The notes below the pieces were generated by a model, which was not told the origin of the DNA, did no database searches, and was given only the letters and a program-made list of their open reading frames with translations. The translations under genes and the position numbers were made by a program. Source: an uncultured Clostridia bacterium (GTDB lineage Bacteria > Bacillota > Clostridia > TANB77 > CAG-508). Taken from it: a stretch of DNA of 56,350 bases. The stretch spans positions 1 to 56,350 of the forward strand of contig CALXEX010000010.1 in the NCBI GenBank assembly GCA_944387445.1. The letters run 5' to 3'. Of this stretch, positions 16,965-25,299 are shown one piece after another (the first letter of the stretch is position 1; each line of letters opens with the position of its first letter).

Positions 16965-17206
16965 CAACTTAATCAATGCCCCTAGAGGCTTATGTTTTTC
17001 TAGATTGAATAAAATTTCGAATGTGATTGGAAAATAATTAGAAACTCTTGAATCATTTTATGGAAAATGTTCGCGTCGAGCGTAGCGAGGACTAAGTGAA
17101 AGGGTGCCATAAAATGATTTTAGAGTTTCTTATTATTTGTATTGAGCCGAGAAATTTATGAAATCTAGAAGAACATAAGCCTCTAGGAGCATTGATTAAG
17201 CTGTAA
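16965..17206. repeat. ~240-bp palindrome (MITE-like) between ROK kinase and pilC
   Basis: Outer arms CTTAATCAATGC / GCATTGATTAAG, then CCTAGAGGCTTATG / CATAAGCCTCTAGG, then TCTAGA, AGAAACTCT / AGAGTTTCT and CCATTTTATGG-type inner arms pair in order. The centre is GC-richer (gcgtcgagcgtagcgag). The region holds no gene. It is unrelated in sequence to the 305-bp palindrome at 4801 but has the same architecture. Confidence 0.75.
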
Positions 17207-17218
17207 AAGGACAAAAAC

Positions 17219-18565
17219 TTATACACCATATGCTGAGAATAAGAAATTTCCCATATATACTTGAATACATGGCACTAATACTACAATTACAAAGAAGATT
17301 AAAACTACACCGACAATTGCATAAACAACTTGTGGTAATACTTTCATGATTTTTTCCATGATATTATCAATATCAATTTGCATATATTCCACTAATTTTT
17401 CCATCATTTCTGCTAAGTCTGTTTGCATACCAATTTTTAACATTTCTGTTATCATAGGATTTGCTAATCCTGATGTTTCAAATGGCTCTATCCATGAACT
17501 ACCTGTTAACATATTGTTAATAGAAGTTTCTATCATAGATAACATCACATAATTTTTAATAACATTTTTACTAACATCTATAGAATCTTGTATTCTCATT
17601 CCATTTTTTAAGTTTAATAACATGGCTTTTAAAAATCTGGAAAAATCTAATGCAAAGATTAATTCTCCAAAAATTGGCATTTTATATTTAAAATAATGAA
17701 AATTATATTTTCCTTTTGGTGTGTTGATATAAAACAAAATTCCAGCTGTTATCATTATAATGACCAATACTGGAATATACCAATAAGCTATCATTATATC
17801 TACAACATCTGCAAACCATAATGTAATTGCCGGCAATTGTTCTTCTGTTCCTAACTCATCAAAAATTCCTTGAATGGTTGGTATAGCCACTAATGTTCCC
17901 ACAAACAGCATAACTAGTAACAATACAAACTGTACAATGTTAGGAATTAAAATAGATCTCAATTTTCTATTTAAAGCATCTGTTTCATCTAAATATTTTA
18001 CAGCTTGTTCTAATGCATTTGTTAGAGAACCTGACAATTCGCCTACTTTTATAATATTGACATAAATATATGGAAATACATTTGAATAATATTCCATCGT
18101 GGTATACATGTTTTCTCCTGCTTCCACACCTGCTAATATATCTTCTAAAATCCCTCTAAAAGATACGTTTTCCGTACTTTGAATAATCGTATCTAATGCA
18201 TGTATATTATTAAAATTCGCTTTTTTTAACAGATAAAAATTTTGTGTAAATATCATAATATCTCTTGTTGTGATTTTTTCTGACCTAGCAAAATATAGAT
18301 TAATCTTTTCTTTTGTTGTTAATTGTTTTGGCTTACTTCTTCCTATATTGGTAGTATTCACATTTTTCATAATTTCTTCTATGTTTGTAATATTTTTCTT
18401 TGCCTTTTTTTGTTGTTTTCCTACATATCGAATTTGTTGAACATCAATCGGTATTAAGCCATTTCCTTTTAAAGTTTTCAGCAAATTCTGTCTACTAGAT
18501 GACTCTATTCTATTTTTTACAATTAATCCAGATTTTGTCATAGCCCTATAAATATAAATTGGCAT
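17219..18565 (-). CDS. pilC: Type IV pilus inner-membrane platform protein PilC
   Basis: 448-residue GspF/PilC family protein, the membrane platform that couples the assembly ATPases to pilin. The N-terminus MPIYIYRAMTKSGLIVK is typical; two GspF domains follow (~100-230 and ~305-430), with membrane helices near 205-225, 255-277 and 415-437. GELSGSL in the first domain is a family hallmark. It is the last gene of the pilus operon, 13 bp after pilT; a Shine-Dalgarno AAAAGGAGG precedes it. Confidence 0.94.
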   Translation of the reverse strand: MPIYIYRAMTKSGLIVKNRIESSSRQNLLKTLKGNGLIPIDVQQIRYVGKQQKKAKKNITNIEEIMKNVNTTNIGRSKPKQLTTKEKINLYFARSEKITTRDIMIFTQNFYLLKKANFNNIHALDTIIQSTENVSFRGILEDILAGVEAGENMYTTMEYYSNVFPYIYVNIIKVGELSGSLTNALEQAVKYLDETDALNRKLRSILIPNIVQFVLLLVMLFVGTLVAIPTIQGIFDELGTEEQLPAITLWFADVVDIMIAYWYIPVLVIIMITAGILFYINTPKGKYNFHYFKYKMPIFGELIFALDFSRFLKAMLLNLKNGMRIQDSIDVSKNVIKNYVMLSMIETSINNMLTGSSWIEPFETSGLANPMITEMLKIGMQTDLAEMMEKLVEYMQIDIDNIMEKIMKVLPQVVYAIVGVVLIFFVIVVLVPCIQVYMGNFLFSAYGV

Positions 18566-18578
18566 ATGTTTCCTCCTT

Positions 18579-19685
18579 TTAATTATTTCTCATACTTTTT
18601 TTAATTTTTAATTGCATAATCGTTCTATTTAAAATGTCTTGATTTTTCTCTTCTATTTGTGATTTTGCTTGTTCTAGCGTTATTTTATCTTCTACAAAAA
18701 GTTCTGCAAGTGAATTGATTAATCCAATACTTCCTTTTTCTAAATTACTTTGTATTGCATCTTCTATTTCAGATACGCTTAATTTATCTTTCCTAATAAT
18801 TCCAGCTACAATATTATCCACTACCATAACTTCTGGAACTAAAACTAATTTTTCATTTGTTCCTTTTAATAGCCTTTGTGACACAACTAATTTTAATAAT
18901 GCAGATAATAAATATTTTACACTTGCTTGATCTCTCACTTCATAGAAATTTATCATTCTATCAATGGTTTCTGCACAAGATTTGGTGTGTAAAGTTCCAA
19001 TTACCAAATGTCCTGATTCTGCCATTTCAATCGCTGCTTCCATGGTCGTTCTATCTCTAATCTCTCCAATTACTAGGATATCACAGTCCTCTCTTAAAGA
19101 ATTTTTTACGCCATCACTAAAAGTCAATACATCTCTACCTTTTCCCACTTCTTTTTGTACAATTAAAGATTTTTTAGAATGATGTTTATACTCAATTGGA
19201 TTTTCCAATGTTAATATCTTTTTATTTTGGTTTTCATTGATATAATCTATCATAGAATTTAACGTTGTACTTTTCCCTGAGTTTGTTTTTCCAGTAACCA
19301 AGATCAAACCTTGTGGTTGATATGTCATTCTTCTCACAACATCCGGAATTCCTAAAGATTCATAAGGCGGTAATTCATTTTTAATAATTCTTAATGTACA
19401 TGTAGGAATTTCATCTGAAGAAGAAATATTTACTCTTAAACGAATATCTTTATATTCATATGATATATCTAGTTTTTTTGTCGTCGTATATACTTCATCT
19501 TTATTTACATTTCCTTTTACTAAATAATCATATGCTTCTGTCATATCAGCTTCTGTTAATTCTTTCATATCTTCAATTTCTTTTAAATCTCTTGCAATTC
19601 TTAGAATTGGCTTATTTCCACATATCATATGAACATCTGACGCATCTTTTTCCATTGCAATATCTAAGATTTTATTCATATTCAT
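18579..19685 (-). CDS. pilT: Type IV pilus retraction ATPase PilT
   Basis: 368-residue hexameric secretion ATPase that powers pilus retraction. N-terminal DASDVHM, Walker A in TGKTNSGKSTT (canonical members have GPTGSGKST, so residues 3-4 differ), Asp box ENPIEYKH, Walker B DCDILVIGEIRD and His box HLVIGTLHTKSCAETIDRMI are seen. The C-terminal AIRNLIRE retraction motif of PilT is not obvious. Start after TAGGAGG. Its presence beside pilB suggests retractable pili and twitching or DNA uptake. Confidence 0.93.
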   Translation of the reverse strand: MNMNKILDIAMEKDASDVHMICGNKPILRIARDLKEIEDMKELTEADMTEAYDYLVKGNVNKDEVYTTTKKLDISYEYKDIRLRVNISSSDEIPTCTLRIIKNELPPYESLGIPDVVRRMTYQPQGLILVTGKTNSGKSTTLNSMIDYINENQNKKILTLENPIEYKHHSKKSLIVQKEVGKGRDVLTFSDGVKNSLREDCDILVIGEIRDRTTMEAAIEMAESGHLVIGTLHTKSCAETIDRMINFYEVRDQASVKYLLSALLKLVVSQRLLKGTNEKLVLVPEVMVVDNIVAGIIRKDKLSVSEIEDAIQSNLEKGSIGLINSLAELFVEDKITLEQAKSQIEEKNQDILNRTIMQLKIKKSMRNN

Positions 19686-19856
19686 GTTTTAATTCCTCCT
19701 AGCTATTTTCCTATCAATTTTATCATTTTACTATGATACATCTCGTTTTTTAATTTTACTGATTTCTCCAAGGCGCGGGAGTATATTTCTCATTTTTTGA
19801 GTTCATCGACGAATGTGCCGTGGAACAGACGTATAAATTCTTGGTTTTGAATAAAT

Positions 19857-21488
19857 TTAGAAAAATAATAACTTTTTGTTCAGTTCTTCTAATGTTGTTT
19901 CTCCTTTTAAAACTTTTTTTATTCCATCAACAATTAATGGTCTATAATTTTGTTCTAATGCTTTTTTTCTAAGTTCCATACTAGATGCCCCTGAAACAAT
20001 TAACTCTTTCAATTCATCTGTAATATTTAATATTTCAAAAATTCCAATTCTGTCATAAAAGCCTGTGCCATGACAATCATCACAACCTAATGCATCATAA
20101 GTTTTTAGTTCTTTTAAATCCACGTTTTCTCTATATTTTTCTAATATACTGTTTATGATATTGGTTTCTTCTTTTGTAAATGACCTTTCACGTTTACATT
20201 TCGGACAAATTTTCCTTACCAGCCTTTGTGAAATAGATGTTGCTAGTGTACTTGCAATATCATAATCTGAAACACCTATTTTTCTTAATCTATTAATAAC
20301 TTCTATACTATCAATGGTATGGATTGTGGATAATACATAATGCCCTGTTTGTCCAGCTTGTATAGCAATTTCTGCTGTTTCTTTATCTCTAATTTCTCCT
20401 ACCAAAATAATATCCGGATCTTGTCTTAACACAGTTCTTAGTGCTCCGGCAAAAGTAGTTCTATTATCAATCTCTATTTGATTTAGTCCAGGAATTCGAA
20501 TTTCTACAGGATCTTCAATAGTGGTAATATTAATTTCTGGTTTATTTAAATAATCAATAATGCTGTACAAAGAAGTGGTTTTTCCCTCTCCTGTTGGTGC
20601 TGCAATAATAGTTATACTATTTCTTTTATTAATACTTTTTGCAAATTCCTGTTCTTCTCCGTAATATCCTAAATCAAATATGTTTTTAATATTCGCATTT
20701 TTCTTTAATAGTCTTAAAACAAATTTCTCTCCATAAACATTTGGTTGTGAGGATACACGAATGTTATAATCTTCATAAAGCAAAATTCTACCATCTTGTG
20801 CTTCTTGTTTTTCTTGATGCATATTGGAAATAGCCTTTAGCCTTCCTATCATTTGTTGTTGCTTTTCTTTATCTAAATTTGCTACTGTAAATAATTCACC
20901 ATCAATTCTGTATCTAACACGAATAGAAGTAGCCATTGGTTCTATATGAATATCACTAGCTCTTTTTTCAATACCTGTTTTAATAATATTATCTACTAAA
21001 TGAATAATTGTTACTCCAACTTCATTAATATCTGTTGTTGCTTTTCCTTCTAAAGATTTTAGAATTTGGAGAATGTCCTTTTCAAAGGTTATATATGTTT
21101 CCATAATTAAACCTTTATTTAGCAGTAATAATCGGATAGTTTCTATACTTTTTCTATTTACCGTATTTGCAAAACAAACTTTTATTTTTCCATTTTCTAT
21201 TTCAAAAGGAATCGCTTTATGTTTTTTTGCCATATCTAAAGAAATATATTCTTCTATATTAATTTTTATAGTATTTTTTCCCAGTAATATTCCTTTTTCT
21301 CCTAAAATTTCTCCTATTGTCTTTATTAATATATATGGATCACAGACATCTAATGCATATAAGCAGTCACCTATTTTTACATTTGGATGTTCTCTTTGAT
21401 ACTCTAATGCTCGTTCAATATCCTCTTCATCTACTATTCCTCTTTTTACGAGTTCTACGCCAATTGGTTGCCTTCTCTTTAAATCCAT
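19857..21488 (-). CDS. pilB: Type IV pilus assembly ATPase PilB
   Basis: 543-residue extension ATPase. An N-terminal MshEN-like domain (~1-140, c-di-GMP binding in some relatives) is followed by SDIHIEP, Walker A APTGEGKTTSLY, DPVEIRIPG, Walker B DPDIILVGEIRD, His box HYVLSTIHTIDS, and a four-cysteine zinc site (CPKC ... CDDC). Length and order are normal for PilB/GspE. The start follows GAAAGGGA at about 11 nt. A 170-bp gap to pilT has no clear terminator. Confidence 0.94.
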   Translation of the reverse strand: MDLKRRQPIGVELVKRGIVDEEDIERALEYQREHPNVKIGDCLYALDVCDPYILIKTIGEILGEKGILLGKNTIKINIEEYISLDMAKKHKAIPFEIENGKIKVCFANTVNRKSIETIRLLLLNKGLIMETYITFEKDILQILKSLEGKATTDINEVGVTIIHLVDNIIKTGIEKRASDIHIEPMATSIRVRYRIDGELFTVANLDKEKQQQMIGRLKAISNMHQEKQEAQDGRILLYEDYNIRVSSQPNVYGEKFVLRLLKKNANIKNIFDLGYYGEEQEFAKSINKRNSITIIAAPTGEGKTTSLYSIIDYLNKPEINITTIEDPVEIRIPGLNQIEIDNRTTFAGALRTVLRQDPDIILVGEIRDKETAEIAIQAGQTGHYVLSTIHTIDSIEVINRLRKIGVSDYDIASTLATSISQRLVRKICPKCKRERSFTKEETNIINSILEKYRENVDLKELKTYDALGCDDCHGTGFYDRIGIFEILNITDELKELIVSGASSMELRKKALEQNYRPLIVDGIKKVLKGETTLEELNKKLLFF

Positions 21489-21583
21489 ATTTTCTCACAT
21501 CCCTTTCTTAAGGCTTAAATCTGGTTGAAAAAAATTGTTTTTTGTAATTATCTTTCAACTTGGAACCTCTTTCTTATACTTCG

Positions 21584-22093
21584 TTAATCTACTAATGTGT
21601 AAGTTGTCATTCTTTCAAAATTTTTTCCTTGTATGGTAACTGTTATTGTTGTTTTTCCATTTACTTCTTCTTTAGTACTAAAAATACAATCCGTTATATT
21701 TTGTGCAATTTTTATTTGATTCATATATATTGCTTTATTTTTTGGTATATATGTATACTGATTTCCACTAAAAAAAATAATATAGCATTGTCTACTATTT
21801 TCTGTATCCTCTGCTATATTTTCACTACTATTTTCTTTTTGTGTTGTGATTGTGTTTTTTATACCTGTATCTATTTCTCCTATTTCTAATATTTTATTTT
21901 CTTTTTTATTTACCTCTTCTACAAAATAAGTATTAAATTTTGTGTATTGCTGATTTAATTCTTGACTTGTAGATGTTATATCAATATTTTTGTAAAAATA
22001 TGATGTTAAAACTGTAATAACAGCTACAAGGATAAGCATAACAATCACATATATGGTTATCGATATTAAGGTAATCCCTTTTTCCTTTTGCAT
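21584..22093 (-). CDS. Minor pilin-like protein
   Basis: 169 residues with a type III signal: short positive head MQKEKG, then ITLISITIYVIVMLILVAV. PilD would cleave after Gly6. The usual Glu at mature position 5 is replaced by Ser. The globular part has low complexity and a C-terminal strand region (TTITVTIQGKNF). Position between pilB and another minor pilin supports a role in pilus priming or tip; the exact class cannot be told. Confidence 0.75.
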   Translation of the reverse strand: MQKEKGITLISITIYVIVMLILVAVITVLTSYFYKNIDITSTSQELNQQYTKFNTYFVEEVNKKENKILEIGEIDTGIKNTITTQKENSSENIAEDTENSRQCYIIFFSGNQYTYIPKNKAIYMNQIKIAQNITDCIFSTKEEVNGKTTITVTIQGKNFERMTTYTLVD

Positions 22094-22109
22094 ACATTTC
22101 TCTCCTTAC

Positions 22110-22535
22110 CTATTTTTTTGTTATTACAGTTGATAATTCTACTGTTTGTGTTGTATCACCTTCTCTATATGCTACTTCTACAGTTACCTTTTTTACCAAA
22201 CCAGATAAAATTGTATGATTATCTTGGTTTTCTGGTAAATCGGCATAATCTGTGACTGTTATTTTTTTTGAATATCCTGTTGGTTGATCTCCATTTGTTA
22301 TATATTGAAATTCATTTGTTTTTCCTATATTTTGCAAAGATTCAAAATCTTGTGCTTTTAAACTTTCAATTTCATTGATTGCATAATTGGTTGCTTCCGC
22401 TCTTCTTTGTATAGAAGTTGAATTTGTATGAATTGCATATATGAGGCTCGCAATCAAAGTAACAAACAATGTTATGATTATAATAGAAATTGTAATATCA
22501 ATATTGGTAATTCCTTTTTCACTGTTTGCTCTCAT
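22110..22535 (-). CDS. Minor pilin (PilV-like)
   Basis: 141 residues beginning MRANSEKGITNIDITISII. A prepilin cleavage site after Gly8 and a hydrophobic helix follow; mature position 5 is Asp rather than Glu. The region after the helix (RAEATNYAINEIESLKAQDF) resembles PilV/GspI-type pseudopilins. The start at MRAN follows AAAGGA; an ATG 24 bp upstream would overlap pilD and lacks a site. Confidence 0.75.
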   Translation of the reverse strand: MRANSEKGITNIDITISIIIITLFVTLIASLIYAIHTNSTSIQRRAEATNYAINEIESLKAQDFESLQNIGKTNEFQYITNGDQPTGYSKKITVTDYADLPENQDNHTILSGLVKKVTVEVAYREGDTTQTVELSTVITKK

Positions 22536-22551
22536 TAGATATTCCTTTCTA

Positions 22552-23367
22552 TTAAACAAAAAATTGATACAAACCTAATATAAATATATAATTTAAGATA
22601 TTAGATATTGCTAACAAAAATCCATAATGAATATTTTTACCATAATTTTTTTCTTCTCTTCTAACCTTTCTCCTAATATTTTGTATTTTTTGTAATAAAA
22701 AATTAAATGCTATAATCAAAGCTGTCATAATAAGTGTATTTATCATCACATATTCTCCTGTAAAAATACTCATCGTAATGACAGTTAATATCACTCCATT
22801 TACATAACTGTTTTTCGCATACCTTTTTAATGTAATAACATCTAAAGTTAACATACATACATAAATGATTAAGTATATGATATATCTATATATACTAGCC
22901 TGTTCTATTACACATCGATATATAATATATGCAATAGATATGATAACTCCATACATAGATATAGATTTTTCTATTTTTCGATTTTCCAAATCAATTCCTG
23001 CCATAATAAAAACAAAACACAAATAAAGTACTAAAAATGCACTTTCTGCTAACACATGAGGTTGCAAATTATTTATTCGAATATTCATAAAATATGCTAT
23101 TAACAAAAATGTAAAGCCTGATAAAATTTCTACGATAATATATCTTGGTCTTATTTTTCCTTTACAATATCTACATTTTCCCAATAAAAATATATAACTA
23201 AACACAGGTATTAAGTCTAAAAAACCTAGTTTATGATTACAATTAGGACAATAAGAATGTGTATGTGTAATATTTTGGTTTTTAGGAATTCTATAAATGG
23301 CTAATGTAAAAAAACTTCCAAATACAGTTCCCATTATAAATATTAATATATATAGTAGTATATCCAT
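22552..23367 (-). CDS. pilD: Prepilin peptidase, divergent PilD
   Basis: 271-residue polytopic membrane aspartyl protease that should cleave the pilin leaders. The N-terminal domain with GTVFGSFF and the two zinc CxxC pairs (CPNC at 40-43, CRYC at 65-68) is intact. The first catalytic Asp is in GIDLENRKIE (126). The second motif, normally GxGD, is not present: the aligned stretch near 183-192 reads YAKNSYVNG. The C-terminal IHYGFLLAIS matches the usual IPFGPFLA motif. Asp176 is the only other candidate. So the family is clear but activity is uncertain; it is the only such enzyme in the window. Confidence 0.88.
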   Translation of the reverse strand: MDILLYILIFIMGTVFGSFFTLAIYRIPKNQNITHTHSYCPNCNHKLGFLDLIPVFSYIFLLGKCRYCKGKIRPRYIIVEILSGFTFLLIAYFMNIRINNLQPHVLAESAFLVLYLCFVFIMAGIDLENRKIEKSISMYGVIISIAYIIYRCVIEQASIYRYIIYLIIYVCMLTLDVITLKRYAKNSYVNGVILTVITMSIFTGEYVMINTLIMTALIIAFNFLLQKIQNIRRKVRREEKNYGKNIHYGFLLAISNILNYIFILGLYQFFV

Positions 23368-23473
23368 TTTTTCTCCTTCTATTTCGTTCTTTTATTGATT
23401 ATCTTTCTATTTTACAAACATTTTTAATTTATTTACTTAAACTATTAAAATAGCATTCTATCTTTAATATTTG

Positions 23474-23503
23474 AGCCATACACACTGCAGTGTGCGTATG
23501 GCT
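23474..23503. promoter_or_regulatory. Strong hairpin between pilin and pilD
   Basis: A nearly perfect 30-bp palindrome from AGCCATAC to GTATGGCT around CTGCAG. It sits 35 bp after the pilin stop. On the transcribed (minus) strand no T-run follows, so it looks like an mRNA-stabilising or processing hairpin for the 3' end of the pilin message, or a leaky terminator. Confidence 0.55.
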
Positions 23504-23537
23504 ATTATTGTTTTTTCATATTGTGCATTTATTCTGA

Positions 23538-24005
23538 TTATGTTGCAGACTTTTTGGTTACAATTTCTCCTGTTGTCGGTAGAACATATATATCCTCACC
23601 TTCAGCAAAATCTACCTTTAATACTGAAACTGCTGTATCTCCATCATCTTCGGCAATATCAATTGAATCTGCTGTAACATCTGTTACATTTGCATCTGAA
23701 GTTGTTCTATGAATTGCATTTTTTAGTTCTTCTGCATTAATTTCCAATGTGCTTGGTGTATTATTTGTATTTGTAATATTTGTTGCTATCGTACCTCCAG
23801 CATGATATTCTGTTAATAAATCTGATACTGCTAATTTAACAATTTCCTCATTACTTTTTTGTACTGTTGTTGTTTGCGCTTCTCTTGATCTTGTTAAGAT
23901 TCCATTTTGTCCTGTAAGCATTGCAATTGAGACTCCTGCTAAAATTAATAAAACAATAATGGTAATTACTAAAGCTATTAAAGTAATACCTCTTTGATTT
24001 TTCAT
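23538..24005 (-). CDS. Major type IV pilin
   Basis: 155-residue prepilin with the leader MKNQRG and the mature start ITLIALVITIIVLLILAGVS typical of clostridial pilins, in which Ala stands at position 5. The next stretch (LTGQNGILTRSREAQ) continues the long helix, followed by a short globular part and a C-terminal GEDIYVLPTTGEIV strand pair. AAAGGAGG precedes the start. Own flanking gaps and the downstream hairpin fit the expected high expression of the major subunit. Confidence 0.88.
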   Translation of the reverse strand: MKNQRGITLIALVITIIVLLILAGVSIAMLTGQNGILTRSREAQTTTVQKSNEEIVKLAVSDLLTEYHAGGTIATNITNTNNTPSTLEINAEELKNAIHRTTSDANVTDVTADSIDIAEDDGDTAVSVLKVDFAEGEDIYVLPTTGEIVTKKSAT

Positions 24006-24076
24006 TTTTATGTTTCCTCCTTTTCTTTTGAAATAAATCTATTTGACTTATGTTAAAAAAAACATAACATTAATAA

Positions 24077-24553
24077 CTATTTTGTTCCCGTATCAGGATA
24101 GTATGCAGACGCTCCTGAATTGGTTGTATTATTTGTTTGAGTTCCATTTTCTGAACTAGTTGTATTGTTTACAATTTCTGAATTGGTATCTGTTTGATTA
24201 TGGTTACTAGTTGTTGTGCTAGCATTTTCATTTTGATTTGTTGTTTCTTCAGAATTTGTAGCTATATTATAAGATGAAAATGGATTTGGTTTTCCAGGTA
24301 CATACGTATAAATTCTTTCATAATTATCTAAGTCTGAAGCAGTAATGCTATATGTTAAGATAACCTCATCATTTTCTACTTTTTCCCCTTTTCGTAATTC
24401 CTCTTGTACTTCTGTTGGTGTTGTATAAGATACTCTATCTGGTATCATCTTATTACTTGGAACATATTCATATAATAATACACCAAGTATCAATATAATC
24501 GCTAAACATAGTAATAACATAACCATCATTTCTTTTATAAGTTTTTTAGCCAT
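24077..24553 (-). CDS. PilP-like pilus assembly protein
   Basis: 158 residues: cytoplasmic basic head, membrane helix (~9-28), a short conserved region ending GKPNPFSSY and a Ser/Thr/Asn-rich tail. The G-x-x-N-P-F motif resembles the GRRDPF motif of PilP/GspC proteins, and the gene follows pilMN and pilO, as pilP does elsewhere. The second of two adjacent ATGs is preferred because AAGGAG is too close to the first. Assignment by motif and position only. Confidence 0.6.
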   Translation of the reverse strand: MAKKLIKEMMVMLLLCLAIILILGVLLYEYVPSNKMIPDRVSYTTPTEVQEELRKGEKVENDEVILTYSITASDLDNYERIYTYVPGKPNPFSSYNIATNSEETTNQNENASTTTSNHNQTDTNSEIVNNTTSSENGTQTNNTTNSGASAYYPDTGTK

Positions 24554-24564
24554 CATACACTCCT

Positions 24565-25299
24565 TTACTTATTAGCTGTATTTGTTGTATTGGTATTATT
24601 TGTCGTTGTTGTATTTGATGTATTATTTGTACTACTTGATATATTATTTGTTGTTGTTGTATTATTTATACTATTTACTGCATTTTGATTTGTTGAATTA
24701 TTTGTATCTAATGAAGATATTCCTTTGATTGGTATATTTTTGCATACAAATGTTGCTCTTAATAAAGAGGTAGATTCTCCTTCTGTCATAGAAAAACTTT
24801 CTATTTTAAATGCTAAATCAGAATCATCTTCTATATCTCTTATAAATTCACATATTCCAATATAACTTCCTACAGCTGTAAAATTTAAATCATACACATT
24901 TTCTCCGTCAATTCCTAAGGTTAAAGATATATTGATACTAACTCCTTCACTTGTTGCATGTGTACCAATTTTTGTCCATAAAAAGTCTAATGTATAATTG
25001 GATAATTGACTGGCTGTCTGGACATCATCTGTATTACTTACTGCAACCATATCTTCATATGTGTTTTTTTGTTCTTGTAAATTTTTCATACTTGCATTTA
25101 CTTCACCAACTTTTGCTGGAAACGTTGAACGTGCAAGTTTTGTTGCTTCATTAAGCGTTTCATCTAATGCTTGATTTTCTTCTTGAATTTTTTGTATTCC
25201 CCAAATATTAAAATTCCCAATTTGAATGCCATTTATCATGGTAAAAATTGTTAACGCCAGTACTAGTATCATTAAAACGAGTATTAATAATTTTTTCAT
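24565..25299 (-). CDS. pilO: Type IV pilus assembly protein PilO
   Basis: 244 residues: membrane anchor (~3-22), coiled coil (~38-85), and a ferredoxin-like domain with VYDLNFTAVGSYIGICEFIRDIED typical of PilO. A C-terminal Asn/Thr-rich low-complexity tail of about 45 residues is unusual and resembles that of the next gene product. The gene overlaps pilMN by 4 bp, so translation is coupled. Acts with PilM and PilN as the alignment subcomplex. Confidence 0.85.
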   Translation of the reverse strand: MKKLLILVLMILVLALTIFTMINGIQIGNFNIWGIQKIQEENQALDETLNEATKLARSTFPAKVGEVNASMKNLQEQKNTYEDMVAVSNTDDVQTASQLSNYTLDFLWTKIGTHATSEGVSINISLTLGIDGENVYDLNFTAVGSYIGICEFIRDIEDDSDLAFKIESFSMTEGESTSLLRATFVCKNIPIKGISSLDTNNSTNQNAVNSINNTTTTNNISSSTNNTSNTTTTNNTNTTNTANK

